Positions 48,025 to 56,242 of a stretch of 64,000 nucleotides of DNA are shown here, piece after piece. How positions within the stretch are numbered: the stretch's first letter is position 1; each line of letters begins with the position of its first letter. The position numbers and the translations under genes were made by a program. Below the pieces are notes generated by a model. It had not been told where the DNA came from, made no database searches, and was given only the letters and a program-made list of their open reading frames with translations. The DNA is from Cupriavidus plantarum. GTDB lineage: Bacteria > Pseudomonadota > Gammaproteobacteria > Burkholderiales > Burkholderiaceae. The stretch is from positions 868,001 to 932,000 of the forward strand of contig NZ_CAJPUX010000001.1 of NCBI RefSeq assembly GCF_905397285.1, in the 5' to 3' direction.

Positions 48025-48078
48025 AAGCATCACCCGGGGTGCGTAGTCCCTAACCACATACGAAAACTGGGAGCTGCA

Positions 48079-49332
48079 ATGAAACGACGTGACATGCTGA
48101 AGCTGTCGGCGGTAGCCGCCGCGGCGATGATCGGTACCAGCCCGCTGATGGCGCAGTCGAAGGATCCGATCAAGGTCGGCATCCTGCATTCGCTGTCGGG
48201 CACGATGGCCATTTCGGAAACGTCGCTCAAGGACGTGGCCCTGATGACGATCGACGAGATCAACAAGAGCGGCGGCGTCCTGGGCCGCAAGCTCGAACCG
48301 GTGGTGGTGGACCCGGCTTCCAACTGGCCGCTGTTTGCCGAGAAGGCACGCCAGCTGATCACGAACGACAAGGTCGCCGTCACGTTCGGCTGCTGGACCT
48401 CGGTGTCGCGCAAGTCGGTGCTGCCGGTCTATGAGGAACTGAACTCGCTGCTGTTCTACCCCGTGCAGTACGAGGGCGAGGAAATGTCGAAGAACGTGTT
48501 CTACACGGGCGCCGCGCCGAACCAGCAGGCCATCCCCGCCGTGGAATACCTGATGAGCAAGGAAGGTGGCGGCGCCAAGCGCTTCTTCCTGCTGGGCACG
48601 GACTACGTCTACCCGCGTACGACCAACAAGATCCTGCGCGCGTTCCTGAAGAGCAAGGGCGTTGCGGACAAGGACATCGAGGAGGTCTACACCCCGTTCG
48701 GTCATAGCGACTACCAGACCATCGTCGCGAACATCAAGAAGTTCTCGCAGGGCGGCAAGACCGCCGTGATCTCGACGATCAATGGCGACTCGAACGTGCC
48801 GTTCTACAAGGAACTGGGCAATGCTGGCCTGAAGGCCAAGGATGTGCCGGTCGTGGCGTTCTCCGTGGGCGAGGAAGAACTGCGCGGCATCGACACCAAG
48901 CCGCTGGTGGGCCATCTGGCGGCATGGAACTACTTCATGTCGGTGAAGAACCCCGAGAACGAAGCGTTCAAGAAGCAATGGGCGGCCTGGGTCAAGGCCA
49001 ACAACCTGCCGGGCGGCGACAAGCGCGTGACGAACGACCCGATGGAAGCCACCTACGTGGGTATCCACATGTGGGCGCAGGCCGTGAAGAAGGCTGGCTC
49101 GACCGATCCGAACAAGGTGCGCGCCGCGATGTACGGCCAGACCTTCAAGGCACCGGACGGCTTCACCCTGACGATGGGCGACAACCATCACCTCTACAAG
49201 CCCGTGATGATCGGCGAAGTGAAGGCCGACGGTCAGTTCAACGTGGTGTGGAAGACCGCGAAGCCGATCCGCGCGCAACCCTGGAGCCCGTTCATCACGG
49301 GTAACGAAGGCAAGCCGGACAAGGTGATGTAA
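48079..49332 (+). CDS. urtA: Urea ABC transporter substrate-binding protein
   Basis: Periplasmic urea-binding protein of the UrtABCDE importer, 417 residues, type I periplasmic fold of the branched-chain amino acid receptor family. The N-terminus MKRRDMLKLSAVAAAAMIG...MAQ combines an RRDMLK motif with a moderate hydrophobic core, so export by the Tat route is possible. The mature part opens with DPIKVGILHSLSGTMAISE and contains FGCWTSVSRKSVLPVYEE, typical of UrtA. The ATG at 48079 has a GGGAGC site. Transcription is predicted from the sigma-54 promoter at 48007-48024. A perfect hairpin after the gene may keep urtA mRNA more abundant than the membrane genes. Confidence 0.96.
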   Translation: MKRRDMLKLSAVAAAAMIGTSPLMAQSKDPIKVGILHSLSGTMAISETSLKDVALMTIDEINKSGGVLGRKLEPVVVDPASNWPLFAEKARQLITNDKVAVTFGCWTSVSRKSVLPVYEELNSLLFYPVQYEGEEMSKNVFYTGAAPNQQAIPAVEYLMSKEGGGAKRFFLLGTDYVYPRTTNKILRAFLKSKGVADKDIEEVYTPFGHSDYQTIVANIKKFSQGGKTAVISTINGDSNVPFYKELGNAGLKAKDVPVVAFSVGEEELRGIDTKPLVGHLAAWNYFMSVKNPENEAFKKQWAAWVKANNLPGGDKRVTNDPMEATYVGIHMWAQAVKKAGSTDPNKVRAAMYGQTFKAPDGFTLTMGDNHHLYKPVMIGEVKADGQFNVVWKTAKPIRAQPWSPFITGNEGKPDKVM

Positions 49333-49363
49333 GCATCGGAATTTCCTTCCGACATTGCGGTAC

Positions 49364-49386
49364 CCCCTCTCCCTGCGGGAGAGGGG
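49364..49386. other. Ten-base perfect hairpin between urtA and urtB
   Basis: CCCCTCTCCC (49364-49373) and GGGAGAGGGG (49377-49386) pair perfectly around a TGC loop. No T-run follows. The core CCTCTCCCTGC is shared with the element at 32515-32544. Such elements can protect the 3' end of upstream mRNA, fitting the higher demand for a binding protein. Confidence 0.6.
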
Positions 49387-49452
49387 AAACACATAACCAG
49401 ACGCGAGCGTGTACACGAATCGCGCCACGCCCAAAGACACTCCGCCAGCCCT

Positions 49453-51087
49453 ATGCCATCACCCATACTCCGATCATGGCTCCGCGCCATGCTGGCAGCG
49501 CTGCTGCTGGCTGCCGCGCCATTGTGGGCCGCGCCACTGACGCAAGCCGACCTCAAGCCGCTCGCGGAAGACGACTTCGACGCGAAGACCGCCGCGGTGA
49601 CCGCGCTGACCAAGGCGCCGCCCGAACAATCCGCGCCGATCCTCAAGGCCCTGCAGGACGATGCGCTCCAATACGCGCCGTCGGTGGGCATGGTGCGCCA
49701 GGACGGCGACAAGTTCGTGGATGCGATCAGCGGCAAGCCCGTGACCGTGAAGCAGGACGAACTGGAATCGCTGACGCTCAACAACAGCCTGCGCACGCTC
49801 GTCGATAGCGCGGCCAGCAGCCTGCAGCTGCAGTCGTCCGACATCGCGGTGCGCACGCAAGCCATCAACACGCTGTTCGACGCGCCCGAGAACGCCTCGC
49901 GCGAAGTCGTGGCGGCCGCGCGCAAGGCCGAGGCCGATGCCGGGCTGCGCGCGCGCCTCGACGTGATCTGGGCCAATACGGTGCTCGCCGATGGCGCGGA
50001 GGCCGCGCGCGATGCGCGGCTCGAGGCCATTCGCATCCTTGGCCACGACAGCAACCCCCAGAGCCGTCAGAAGCTGGCCCCACTCATGGAGAAGGACGAC
50101 GCGGGCAAGTACCGCGAGCCCGATGCCGAGGTTCGCCTCGCCGCGCAGCAGGCGCTCGACGCGCTGCGCAGCGACCAGCGCCGCGCCGAGCTCGTGGGCA
50201 ACCTGTTTGCGGGCCTGAGCCTCGGCAGCGTGCTGCTGCTCGCCGCGCTCGGTCTCGCCATCACCTATGGCCTGATCGGCGTCATCAACATGGCGCATGG
50301 CGAATTCCTGATGATCGGCGCCTACGCGACGTACGTCGTGCAGACGCTGTTCCGCGCGTATGCGCCGCACGCGTTCGACTGGTACCTCGTGGCCGCGCTG
50401 CCGGCGTCGTTCCTTGCCGCGGCGATCGTCGGATTCGCGCTCGAACGCATCGTGCTGCGCCATCTGTACGGCCGTCCGCTAGAGACGCTGCTGGCCACGT
50501 TCGGTGTGAGCCTGCTGTTCCAGCAGGCCGTGCGCACGATCTTCGGCGCGCAGAACGTCGAAGTGGCCAATCCCGTCTGGATGAGCGGCGGCATGGAATG
50601 GCTGCCGGGCCTCGTGATTCCGTACAACCGCGTGATCATTATCCTGTTCGCGCTGGCCGTGGTCGCCGTGGCATGGGGCGTGCTCAATCGCACGCGCCTG
50701 GGCCTGTTCGTGCGCGCCACCACGCAGAACCGCACCATGGCGGCCTGCGTCGGCGTGCGCACGTGGAAGGTCGATAGCTACGCGTTCGCATTTGGCGCAG
50801 GTATCGCGGGCCTGGGCGGCTGCGCGCTGTCCCAGATCGGCAACGTCGGTCCGGACCTCGGGCAGGCGTACATCATCGACTCGTTCATGGTGGTCGTGCT
50901 CGGCGGCGTGGGCCAGCTGGCCGGCACCATCGTCGGTGCGTTCGGCCTCGGCCTGATCAACAAGTTCATCGAGCCGTTCTATGGCGCGGTGCTGGCCAAG
51001 ATCTTCGTCCTGGTGCTGATCGTCCTCTTCATCCAGAAGCGGCCGCAGGGACTTTTCGCGCTCAAGGGGCGCAGCGCGGAGGCATGA
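49453..51087 (+). CDS. urtB: Urea ABC transporter permease UrtB
   Basis: Inner-membrane permease of the LivH type. The 544-residue product has a signal peptide (LLAAAPLWA, to about residue 27), then an N-terminal extension of ~220 residues predicted to be periplasmic and helical, then the permease core beginning GLSLGSVLLLAALGLAITYG with about eight transmembrane helices and the motif GVINMAHGEFLMIGAY. The extension is normal for proteobacterial UrtB and not found in LivH. Its stop overlaps the urtC start (ATGATGA). Confidence 0.95.
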   Translation: MPSPILRSWLRAMLAALLLAAAPLWAAPLTQADLKPLAEDDFDAKTAAVTALTKAPPEQSAPILKALQDDALQYAPSVGMVRQDGDKFVDAISGKPVTVKQDELESLTLNNSLRTLVDSAASSLQLQSSDIAVRTQAINTLFDAPENASREVVAAARKAEADAGLRARLDVIWANTVLADGAEAARDARLEAIRILGHDSNPQSRQKLAPLMEKDDAGKYREPDAEVRLAAQQALDALRSDQRRAELVGNLFAGLSLGSVLLLAALGLAITYGLIGVINMAHGEFLMIGAYATYVVQTLFRAYAPHAFDWYLVAALPASFLAAAIVGFALERIVLRHLYGRPLETLLATFGVSLLFQQAVRTIFGAQNVEVANPVWMSGGMEWLPGLVIPYNRVIIILFALAVVAVAWGVLNRTRLGLFVRATTQNRTMAACVGVRTWKVDSYAFAFGAGIAGLGGCALSQIGNVGPDLGQAYIIDSFMVVVLGGVGQLAGTIVGAFGLGLINKFIEPFYGAVLAKIFVLVLIVLFIQKRPQGLFALKGRSAEA

Positions 51088-52337
51088 TGACGAGTTTTCA
51101 ATCCAAATCCGCCGCGGGCCGGGCGCCATTCCGCCTGTCGGTGCCCGAGCGTCAGCCGCTGTTCTCGCGCCGGGTATGGGCCGCGCTCGTCGTGCTGACG
51201 ATCGTGGTGGCCATCGGCGTGCCCGTCTGCGCGCTGCTGGTGCCGGAGGGCCATCCGCTGCATCTGTCGGCCTATGCGCTCACGCTGATTGGCAAGATCA
51301 TGTGTTTCGCGCTGGCGGCTATCGCGCTGGACCTCGTATGGGGGTATTGCGGCATCCTGAGTCTCGGGCATGGGCTGTTCTTCGCGCTCGGCGGGTATGC
51401 GATGGGCATGTACCTGATGCGCTCGATCGGACGAGAGGGTGTGTACAAGAGCGACCTGCCCGACTTCATGGTGTTCCTCGACTGGAAGGAATTGCCGTGG
51501 TTCTGGCACGGCACCGAGCATCTGCCGTACGCGCTCCTGCTCGTGATCCTCGTGCCTGGCGTGCTGGCCTGGCTGTTCGGGTACTTCGCCTTCCGCTCGC
51601 GCATCAAGGGCGTGTATCTGTCGATCATCACGCAGGCCATGACGTACGCAGCCATGCTGCTGTTCTTCCGCAACGAGACGGGGTTTGGCGGAAACAACGG
51701 CTTTACGGACTTCAAGCGTATCGCGGGGTTTGCGATCGCGGCGCCGGAGACGCGCACGGCGCTGTTCGTGCTGACGTTCCTGGCGCTGCTGGGCGGCTTC
51801 GTCGCGTGCCGCTACATCGTGTCGTCGAAGCTGGGTCGCGTGGTCACGGCGGTGCGCGATGCGGAGATGCGCGTGATGTTCTCCGGCTACAGCCCGCTCG
51901 GCTACAAGCTGTTCGTGTGGACGTTCTCGGCCGTGCTGTGCGGCATTGCGGGCGCGCTGTACGTGCCGCAGGTCGGCATCATCAACCCGGGCGAGATGTC
52001 GCCCGCCAACTCGATCGAGATGGCGGTCTGGGTTGCCGTCGGTGGCCGCGGCACGTTGATCGGGCCGATCGTCGGCGCATTCCTCGTGAACGGGGCCAAG
52101 ACGATGTTCACGGCGTACTTCGCCGAATACTGGCTGTTCCTGCTCGGCGCGATGTTCGTGCTGGTGACGCTGTACCTGCCCGATGGCGTGGTGGGGCTCT
52201 GGCGCCGGATGTCCGGCCGCCGCACGCCGAAGGAGCGCATCGATAGCGCCAGTACGAGCACCAATACGGGCACCAGTACCGGCGCCGGCGCGCCGGTCGA
52301 CGAAGACAAGGCCGCACCGGTCGGGAGGGAAGCATGA
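51084..52337 (+). CDS. urtC: Urea ABC transporter permease UrtC
   Basis: Second permease, LivM type, 417 residues with about nine transmembrane helices and the motif GYCGILSLGHGLFFALGGYAMG (near 88-109). The C-terminal ~30 residues are a polar tail rich in Thr, Ser and Gly (STSTNTGTSTGAGAP). It overlaps urtB by 4 bases and urtD by 4 bases, indicating coupled translation. Confidence 0.95.
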   Translation: MMTSFQSKSAAGRAPFRLSVPERQPLFSRRVWAALVVLTIVVAIGVPVCALLVPEGHPLHLSAYALTLIGKIMCFALAAIALDLVWGYCGILSLGHGLFFALGGYAMGMYLMRSIGREGVYKSDLPDFMVFLDWKELPWFWHGTEHLPYALLLVILVPGVLAWLFGYFAFRSRIKGVYLSIITQAMTYAAMLLFFRNETGFGGNNGFTDFKRIAGFAIAAPETRTALFVLTFLALLGGFVACRYIVSSKLGRVVTAVRDAEMRVMFSGYSPLGYKLFVWTFSAVLCGIAGALYVPQVGIINPGEMSPANSIEMAVWVAVGGRGTLIGPIVGAFLVNGAKTMFTAYFAEYWLFLLGAMFVLVTLYLPDGVVGLWRRMSGRRTPKERIDSASTSTNTGTSTGAGAPVDEDKAAPVGREA

Positions 52338-53182
52338 ACGCCGCACTGGATGTGCAACAAGCCGAGAGCGGCGAAACCACGGGTCTGGGCCGCGTCGTCG
52401 AGCCTGGCATCATCGACGTCACGCATGGGCCGATTCTCTACGTGGAAGATCTCACCGTGCAGTTCGACGGTTTCCGCGCGCTGAACAAGCTGTCGATCTC
52501 GATCGATCACGGCGAACTGCGCTGCGTGATCGGCCCCAACGGCGCCGGCAAGACCACGATGATGGATGTCATCACGGGCAAGACCGGTCCGCGCAATGCC
52601 AACGTGAGCGGGCGCGTGTTCCTCGGCCAGACCATCGACCTGATGCGCATGACGGAGCCGCGCATCGCGCAGGTCGGCATCGGCCGCAAGTTCCAGAAGC
52701 CGACGGTGTTCGAGCAGCATCAGGTGTGGGAGAACCTCGAACTCGCGATGAAGGCCGACAAGCGCTGGTGGTCGTCGCTGCGCGCGCGGCTGACGGGCGA
52801 GGGCCATCGCCGCATCGAGGAGACGCTGGCGCTGACCGGCCTCGAGGACGAGGCTTACCGTCCGGCGGGCCTGCTGTCGCACGGCCAGAAGCAGCGGCTC
52901 GAGATCGGCATGCTGCTGATGCAGCAGCCGCAACTGTTGCTGCTCGACGAGCCCGTGGCGGGCATGACCGATGAAGAGACCATGCAGCTCGCGGGCCTGC
53001 TCAACAGCCTGCGCGGCAGCTGCTCGATGATGGTCGTGGAGCACGACATGGAATTCGTCGCCGCGCTGGCGGGCGACACGGGCAAGGTCACGGTGCTCGC
53101 CGAAGGCAGCCTGCTGGCCGAAGGCACGCTCGACGCCGTCAAGCGCGATGAACGCGTGATCGAATCCTACCTGGGAAGATAA
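52334..53182 (+). CDS. urtD: Urea ABC transporter ATP-binding protein UrtD
   Basis: ATPase of the LivG type, 282 residues. Walker A is GPNGAGKTT (near 67-75), the signature is LSHGQKQRLEIG and Walker B is LLLLDEPVAGM. An N-terminal extension of ~33 residues precedes the ATPase fold. It overlaps urtC by 4 bases and is followed by urtE after 2 bases. Confidence 0.96.
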   Translation: MNAALDVQQAESGETTGLGRVVEPGIIDVTHGPILYVEDLTVQFDGFRALNKLSISIDHGELRCVIGPNGAGKTTMMDVITGKTGPRNANVSGRVFLGQTIDLMRMTEPRIAQVGIGRKFQKPTVFEQHQVWENLELAMKADKRWWSSLRARLTGEGHRRIEETLALTGLEDEAYRPAGLLSHGQKQRLEIGMLLMQQPQLLLLDEPVAGMTDEETMQLAGLLNSLRGSCSMMVVEHDMEFVAALAGDTGKVTVLAEGSLLAEGTLDAVKRDERVIESYLGR

Positions 53183-53184
53183 CG

Positions 53185-53877
53185 ATGCTGCAGGTCAATG
53201 CACTGAACCAGTATTACGGCGGCAGCCACATCCTGCGCAACGTGAGTTTCGACGTGCCCGAGGGCAGGCTGACCACGTTGCTCGGCCGCAATGGCGTGGG
53301 CAAGAGCACGCTGCTCAAATGCCTGATGGGCGTGGTGCCCACGCGCAGCGGCAACATCAGCTGGGGCGGCACGGCGATCGAGAAGAAGGCGCCATACGAA
53401 CGCGTCGCCGCGGGCATGGCCTACGTGCCGCAGGGGCGCGAGATCTTTCCGCGGCTGACGGTGGAAGAGAACCTGCTGATCGGCGCCGCGAGCCGCAAGG
53501 CCCCCCCGGGCGTGCCCGATCGCATCTACCAGCTGTTTCCGGTGCTGCGCACGATGCGCCAGCGGCGCGGGGGCGATCTGTCCGGCGGGCAGCAGCAACA
53601 ACTGGCCATCGGCCGCGCGTTGATGAGCGAGCCGAAGCTGCTGATCCTCGACGAACCGACCGAAGGCATCCAGCCGTCGATCATCCAGGACATCGGGCGC
53701 GCGCTGCGGCTGCTCGTCGACGAGTTCGGCATGACGGTGCTGCTGGTGGAGCAGTACTACGAGTTCGCGCGGCACCTTGCCGATCACTACGTCGTGATGA
53801 GCCGCGGCGAGGTGGTCGCGAAGGGGGCGGGCGCCGACATGGAGCAGGATGGCGTACGGGAACTGATTGCGGTCTGA
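53185..53877 (+). CDS. urtE: Urea ABC transporter ATP-binding protein UrtE
   Basis: Second ATPase, LivF type, 230 residues. Walker A is GRNGVGKST (near 35-43), the signature is LSGGQQQQLAIGRAL and Walker B is LLILDEPTEGIQPSI, the last being the UrtE/LivF hallmark. It ends the transporter operon; a 124-bp gap without a terminator leads into ureD, so readthrough into the urease genes is likely. Confidence 0.96.
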   Translation: MLQVNALNQYYGGSHILRNVSFDVPEGRLTTLLGRNGVGKSTLLKCLMGVVPTRSGNISWGGTAIEKKAPYERVAAGMAYVPQGREIFPRLTVEENLLIGAASRKAPPGVPDRIYQLFPVLRTMRQRRGGDLSGGQQQQLAIGRALMSEPKLLILDEPTEGIQPSIIQDIGRALRLLVDEFGMTVLLVEQYYEFARHLADHYVVMSRGEVVAKGAGADMEQDGVRELIAV

Positions 53878-54001
53878 TCCGCATGACTGCGCGATCCCAC
53901 TATTGCACGTTCGCACTTTCGGTCGCCACGAACGCGCGCTATGATGGCCGGCAACGAACGGCCTACCTCGCGCGCGCGCGCTTGCCCGCCCAGCCTCCTT
54001 C

Positions 54002-54901
54002 ATGCGTCATCCCGATTTTCCTTCCAGTCTTGCAATGCCCGCCGCGTGGCAGGCGAGCCTGCGCCTGCGCTTTGCGGCGCGCGGCGAGGGCGGCGCCATG
54101 CGCACGGCCCTCGTCGAGCGCCGCCACAAAGGCCCGCTCATGGTCCAGAAGCCGCTCTACCCGGAAGGCGACGCGATCTGCCACGCGGTGGTGCTGCATC
54201 CGCCCGCGGGCATCGCGGGCGGCGACCTGCTCGACATCGACATCGCGGTAGAGCCCGGCGCGCACGCGGTGCTCGCCACGCCTGGCGCGACCAAGTGGTA
54301 CAAGTCCCTTGGCCGCGACGCGAGCCAGCAGGTGCGCATCACCGTGGCCGATGGCGCGCGGCTCGACTGGCTGCCGCAGGAGAACATCGTGTTCGACGAT
54401 GCGCGCGCGCGCATCGGCACCGACGTTCGCGTGTCGCGCGGCGGCAGCGCGATCGGCTGGGATGCCGTCGTGCTCGGCCGGCAAGCTTCGGGCGAGCGCT
54501 GGTCGCGGGGCGCGCTGTGGCTCGACACGCGCGTCGGCAATGCCGGGCGTCCGCTGTGGATCGAGCAGTCTTTCGTCGATGCGCACGCCGATGCCGCGCT
54601 GCGTACCGCGTGGCCCGGCATGGATGGGCTGCCCGTGCTGGGCACGCTGTGGGCCGTAGGGGAGGGCGCCACGACGGAACTGGCCGAAGCGCTGGCCGAA
54701 CGTCTGCCGTATCGCGACGATCTGCGCGCGGGCGTGACCTGCATGGTCAGCCCAGCGTCCGACGGCCGCCGCATGCTGCTGCTGCGCGTGCTCGGCCGCC
54801 ATATCGAACCTGTGCGTCATCTGCTGATCGATTGCTGGACGCAGCTGCGCGAGCCCATCCATGGCGTGCCCGCGCGGCCGCTGCGGCTGTGGGCCACCTG
54901 A
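54002..54901 (+). CDS. ureD: Urease accessory protein UreD
   Basis: Accessory protein that, with UreF and UreG, forms the complex that loads nickel into apo-urease. The 299-residue product has the family segments LMVQKPLYPEGDAICHAVVLHPPAG (cited in part, near 47-71), GATKWYKS (~100) and LDWLPQENIVFDDA (~121-134). ATG 54002 is used; there is no clear ribosome-binding site directly before it. Placed first in the urease cluster, as usual for ureDABC. Confidence 0.93.
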   Translation: MRHPDFPSSLAMPAAWQASLRLRFAARGEGGAMRTALVERRHKGPLMVQKPLYPEGDAICHAVVLHPPAGIAGGDLLDIDIAVEPGAHAVLATPGATKWYKSLGRDASQQVRITVADGARLDWLPQENIVFDDARARIGTDVRVSRGGSAIGWDAVVLGRQASGERWSRGALWLDTRVGNAGRPLWIEQSFVDAHADAALRTAWPGMDGLPVLGTLWAVGEGATTELAEALAERLPYRDDLRAGVTCMVSPASDGRRMLLLRVLGRHIEPVRHLLIDCWTQLREPIHGVPARPLRLWAT

Positions 54902-54943
54902 ACCCTTCAATCCAACGAGACAACAAGACAAAGGACTCCGACG

Positions 54944-55246
54944 ATGGAACTCACGCCGCGAGAGAAAGACAAGCTGCTGATCTTCACCGCCGCGCTGCTG
55001 GCCGAACGGCGCCGCGCGCGCGGTCTCAAGCTCAACTACCCCGAGGCCGTGGCGCTGATTACCGCGGCCATCATGGAAGGGGCGCGCGATGGCCGTACCG
55101 TTGCCGAGCTCATGCATGAGGGCACCACCGTGCTCGCGCGCGAGGACGTCATGGACGGCGTGGCGGAGCTCATTCCCGAGATTCAGGTGGAAGCGACGTT
55201 CCCCGATGGCACCAAGCTCGTCACCGTGCATCATCCCATCGTCTGA
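54944..55246 (+). CDS. ureA: Urease gamma subunit
   Basis: The small structural subunit of urease, 100 residues, the standard length. Family segments are [20 protein letters not shown] (1-20), [21 protein letters not shown] (29-49) and [24 protein letters not shown] C-terminus ([17 protein letters not shown]). It sits between ureD and ureJ. Confidence 0.98.
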   Translation: MELTPREKDKLLIFTAALLAERRRARGLKLNYPEAVALITAAIMEGARDGRTVAELMHEGTTVLAREDVMDGVAELIPEIQVEATFPDGTKLVTVHHPIV

Positions 55247-55264
55247 CCCTAACGAGAACCAATA

Positions 55265-55903
55265 ATGAAAACGACTCGCACGCTGGCGCTCGCCGCCGTA
55301 CTGTTCCCCGCGCTTTCGCTCACCGCCGTCAGCGCCTTCGCCCATCCGGGCCATGAGGCGACGACGGTCGCCGGCAGCTTCTACGCGGGCTTGCTGCACC
55401 CGCTGACGGGGGCGGACCATTTGCTGGCCATGGCCTCCGTCGGCGTGTGGAGCGCGCTGGCCGCGCGCGGCAGCCACGGTCGCCAGCCGGGCGCCATGCA
55501 ACTGCTGCGCCTGCCGCTCGCGTTCGTCGTGCTGATGCTCGCGGGCGCCGCGCTGGGTCTGGCCGGTTTCACGCTGCCCGCGGTGGAACCGATGATCGCC
55601 GCGTCGCTGCTCGTCATCGGTCTGCTGGTCGCGCTGCGCACGCAACTGCCCGCGGCCGCGGGCATGGCCATCGTCGGCGGCTTCGCGCTGTTCCATGGCT
55701 ATGCGCATGGTGCCGAACTGCCGGCGTCGGCCTCGGCATTGCCGACGGTGCTCGCCTATGTCGGCGGTTTCGCGCTGGCGACGATGGGCCTGCATTGCGC
55801 CGGTATCGGCGTCGGTGGCGTGCTGCGCCGCCATGCGGGCTGGCTCGCGCGTATCGCGGGTGCCGGTGTGGCCATGTACGGCGTGGGCCTGCTGGTCGCG
55901 TAA
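55265..55903 (+). CDS. ureJ: HupE/UreJ family nickel transporter
   Basis: A 212-residue inner-membrane protein with a signal peptide (to about AFA, residue 26), a mature N-terminus beginning HPGHE, and six hydrophobic segments. The conserved HPLTGADHLLAM motif (near 43-54) and HGYAHGAELP (near 146-155) are those of HupE/UreJ nickel permeases. Its position between ureA and ureB matches clusters in which a ureJ gene supplies nickel for urease. Confidence 0.92.
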   Translation: MKTTRTLALAAVLFPALSLTAVSAFAHPGHEATTVAGSFYAGLLHPLTGADHLLAMASVGVWSALAARGSHGRQPGAMQLLRLPLAFVVLMLAGAALGLAGFTLPAVEPMIAASLLVIGLLVALRTQLPAAAGMAIVGGFALFHGYAHGAELPASASALPTVLAYVGGFALATMGLHCAGIGVGGVLRRHAGWLARIAGAGVAMYGVGLLVA

Positions 55904-55936
55904 CGCCACCATCGACAACATGCGAGGAGCATCGCG

Positions 55937-56242
55937 ATGATTCCCGGTGAACTGATGCCGCTGGACGGCGAGATCGAACTCAATGTGGGCCGGGCGACCG
56001 TCAGCGTGACCGTCGCCAATACAGGGGATCGTCCGATCCAGGTCGGCTCGCATTTTCATTTCTACGAAACCAACGCCGCGCTCGCGTTCGACCGCGAGGC
56101 CGCGCGTGGCTTCCGGCTGAACATTGCCGCGGGCACCGCGGTGCGCTTCGAGCCGGGACAGCGCCGCACGGTCGAGCTCGTCGCGCTCGATGGAGATCGC
56201 ATCGTCTTCGGTTTCAACGGCAAGATCATGGGAGCGCTGTAA
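55937..56242 (+). CDS. ureB: Urease beta subunit
   Basis: Structural beta subunit, 101 residues. Family signatures are [19 protein letters not shown] (1-19), [15 protein letters not shown] (33-47) and [16 protein letters not shown]. The stop overlaps the ureC start by one base (TAATG). Confidence 0.98.
   Translation: MIPGELMPLDGEIELNVGRATVSVTVANTGDRPIQVGSHFHFYETNAALAFDREAARGFRLNIAAGTAVRFEPGQRRTVELVALDGDRIVFGFNGKIMGAL

Noticed and set aside
38191..48078. Contact-dependent inhibition (CdiA/CdiI) system
   Set aside because: No PT-VENN or equivalent pretoxin boundary was seen, no small immunity gene lies in the 246 bp after the stop, and the C-terminus is a set of repeats rather than one variable toxin.
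47236..49440. A minus-strand open frame of about 730 codons opposite the exoprotein end and urtA
   Set aside because: It crosses the end of one real gene, a sigma-54 promoter and another real gene on the other strand, and has no recognisable domain.
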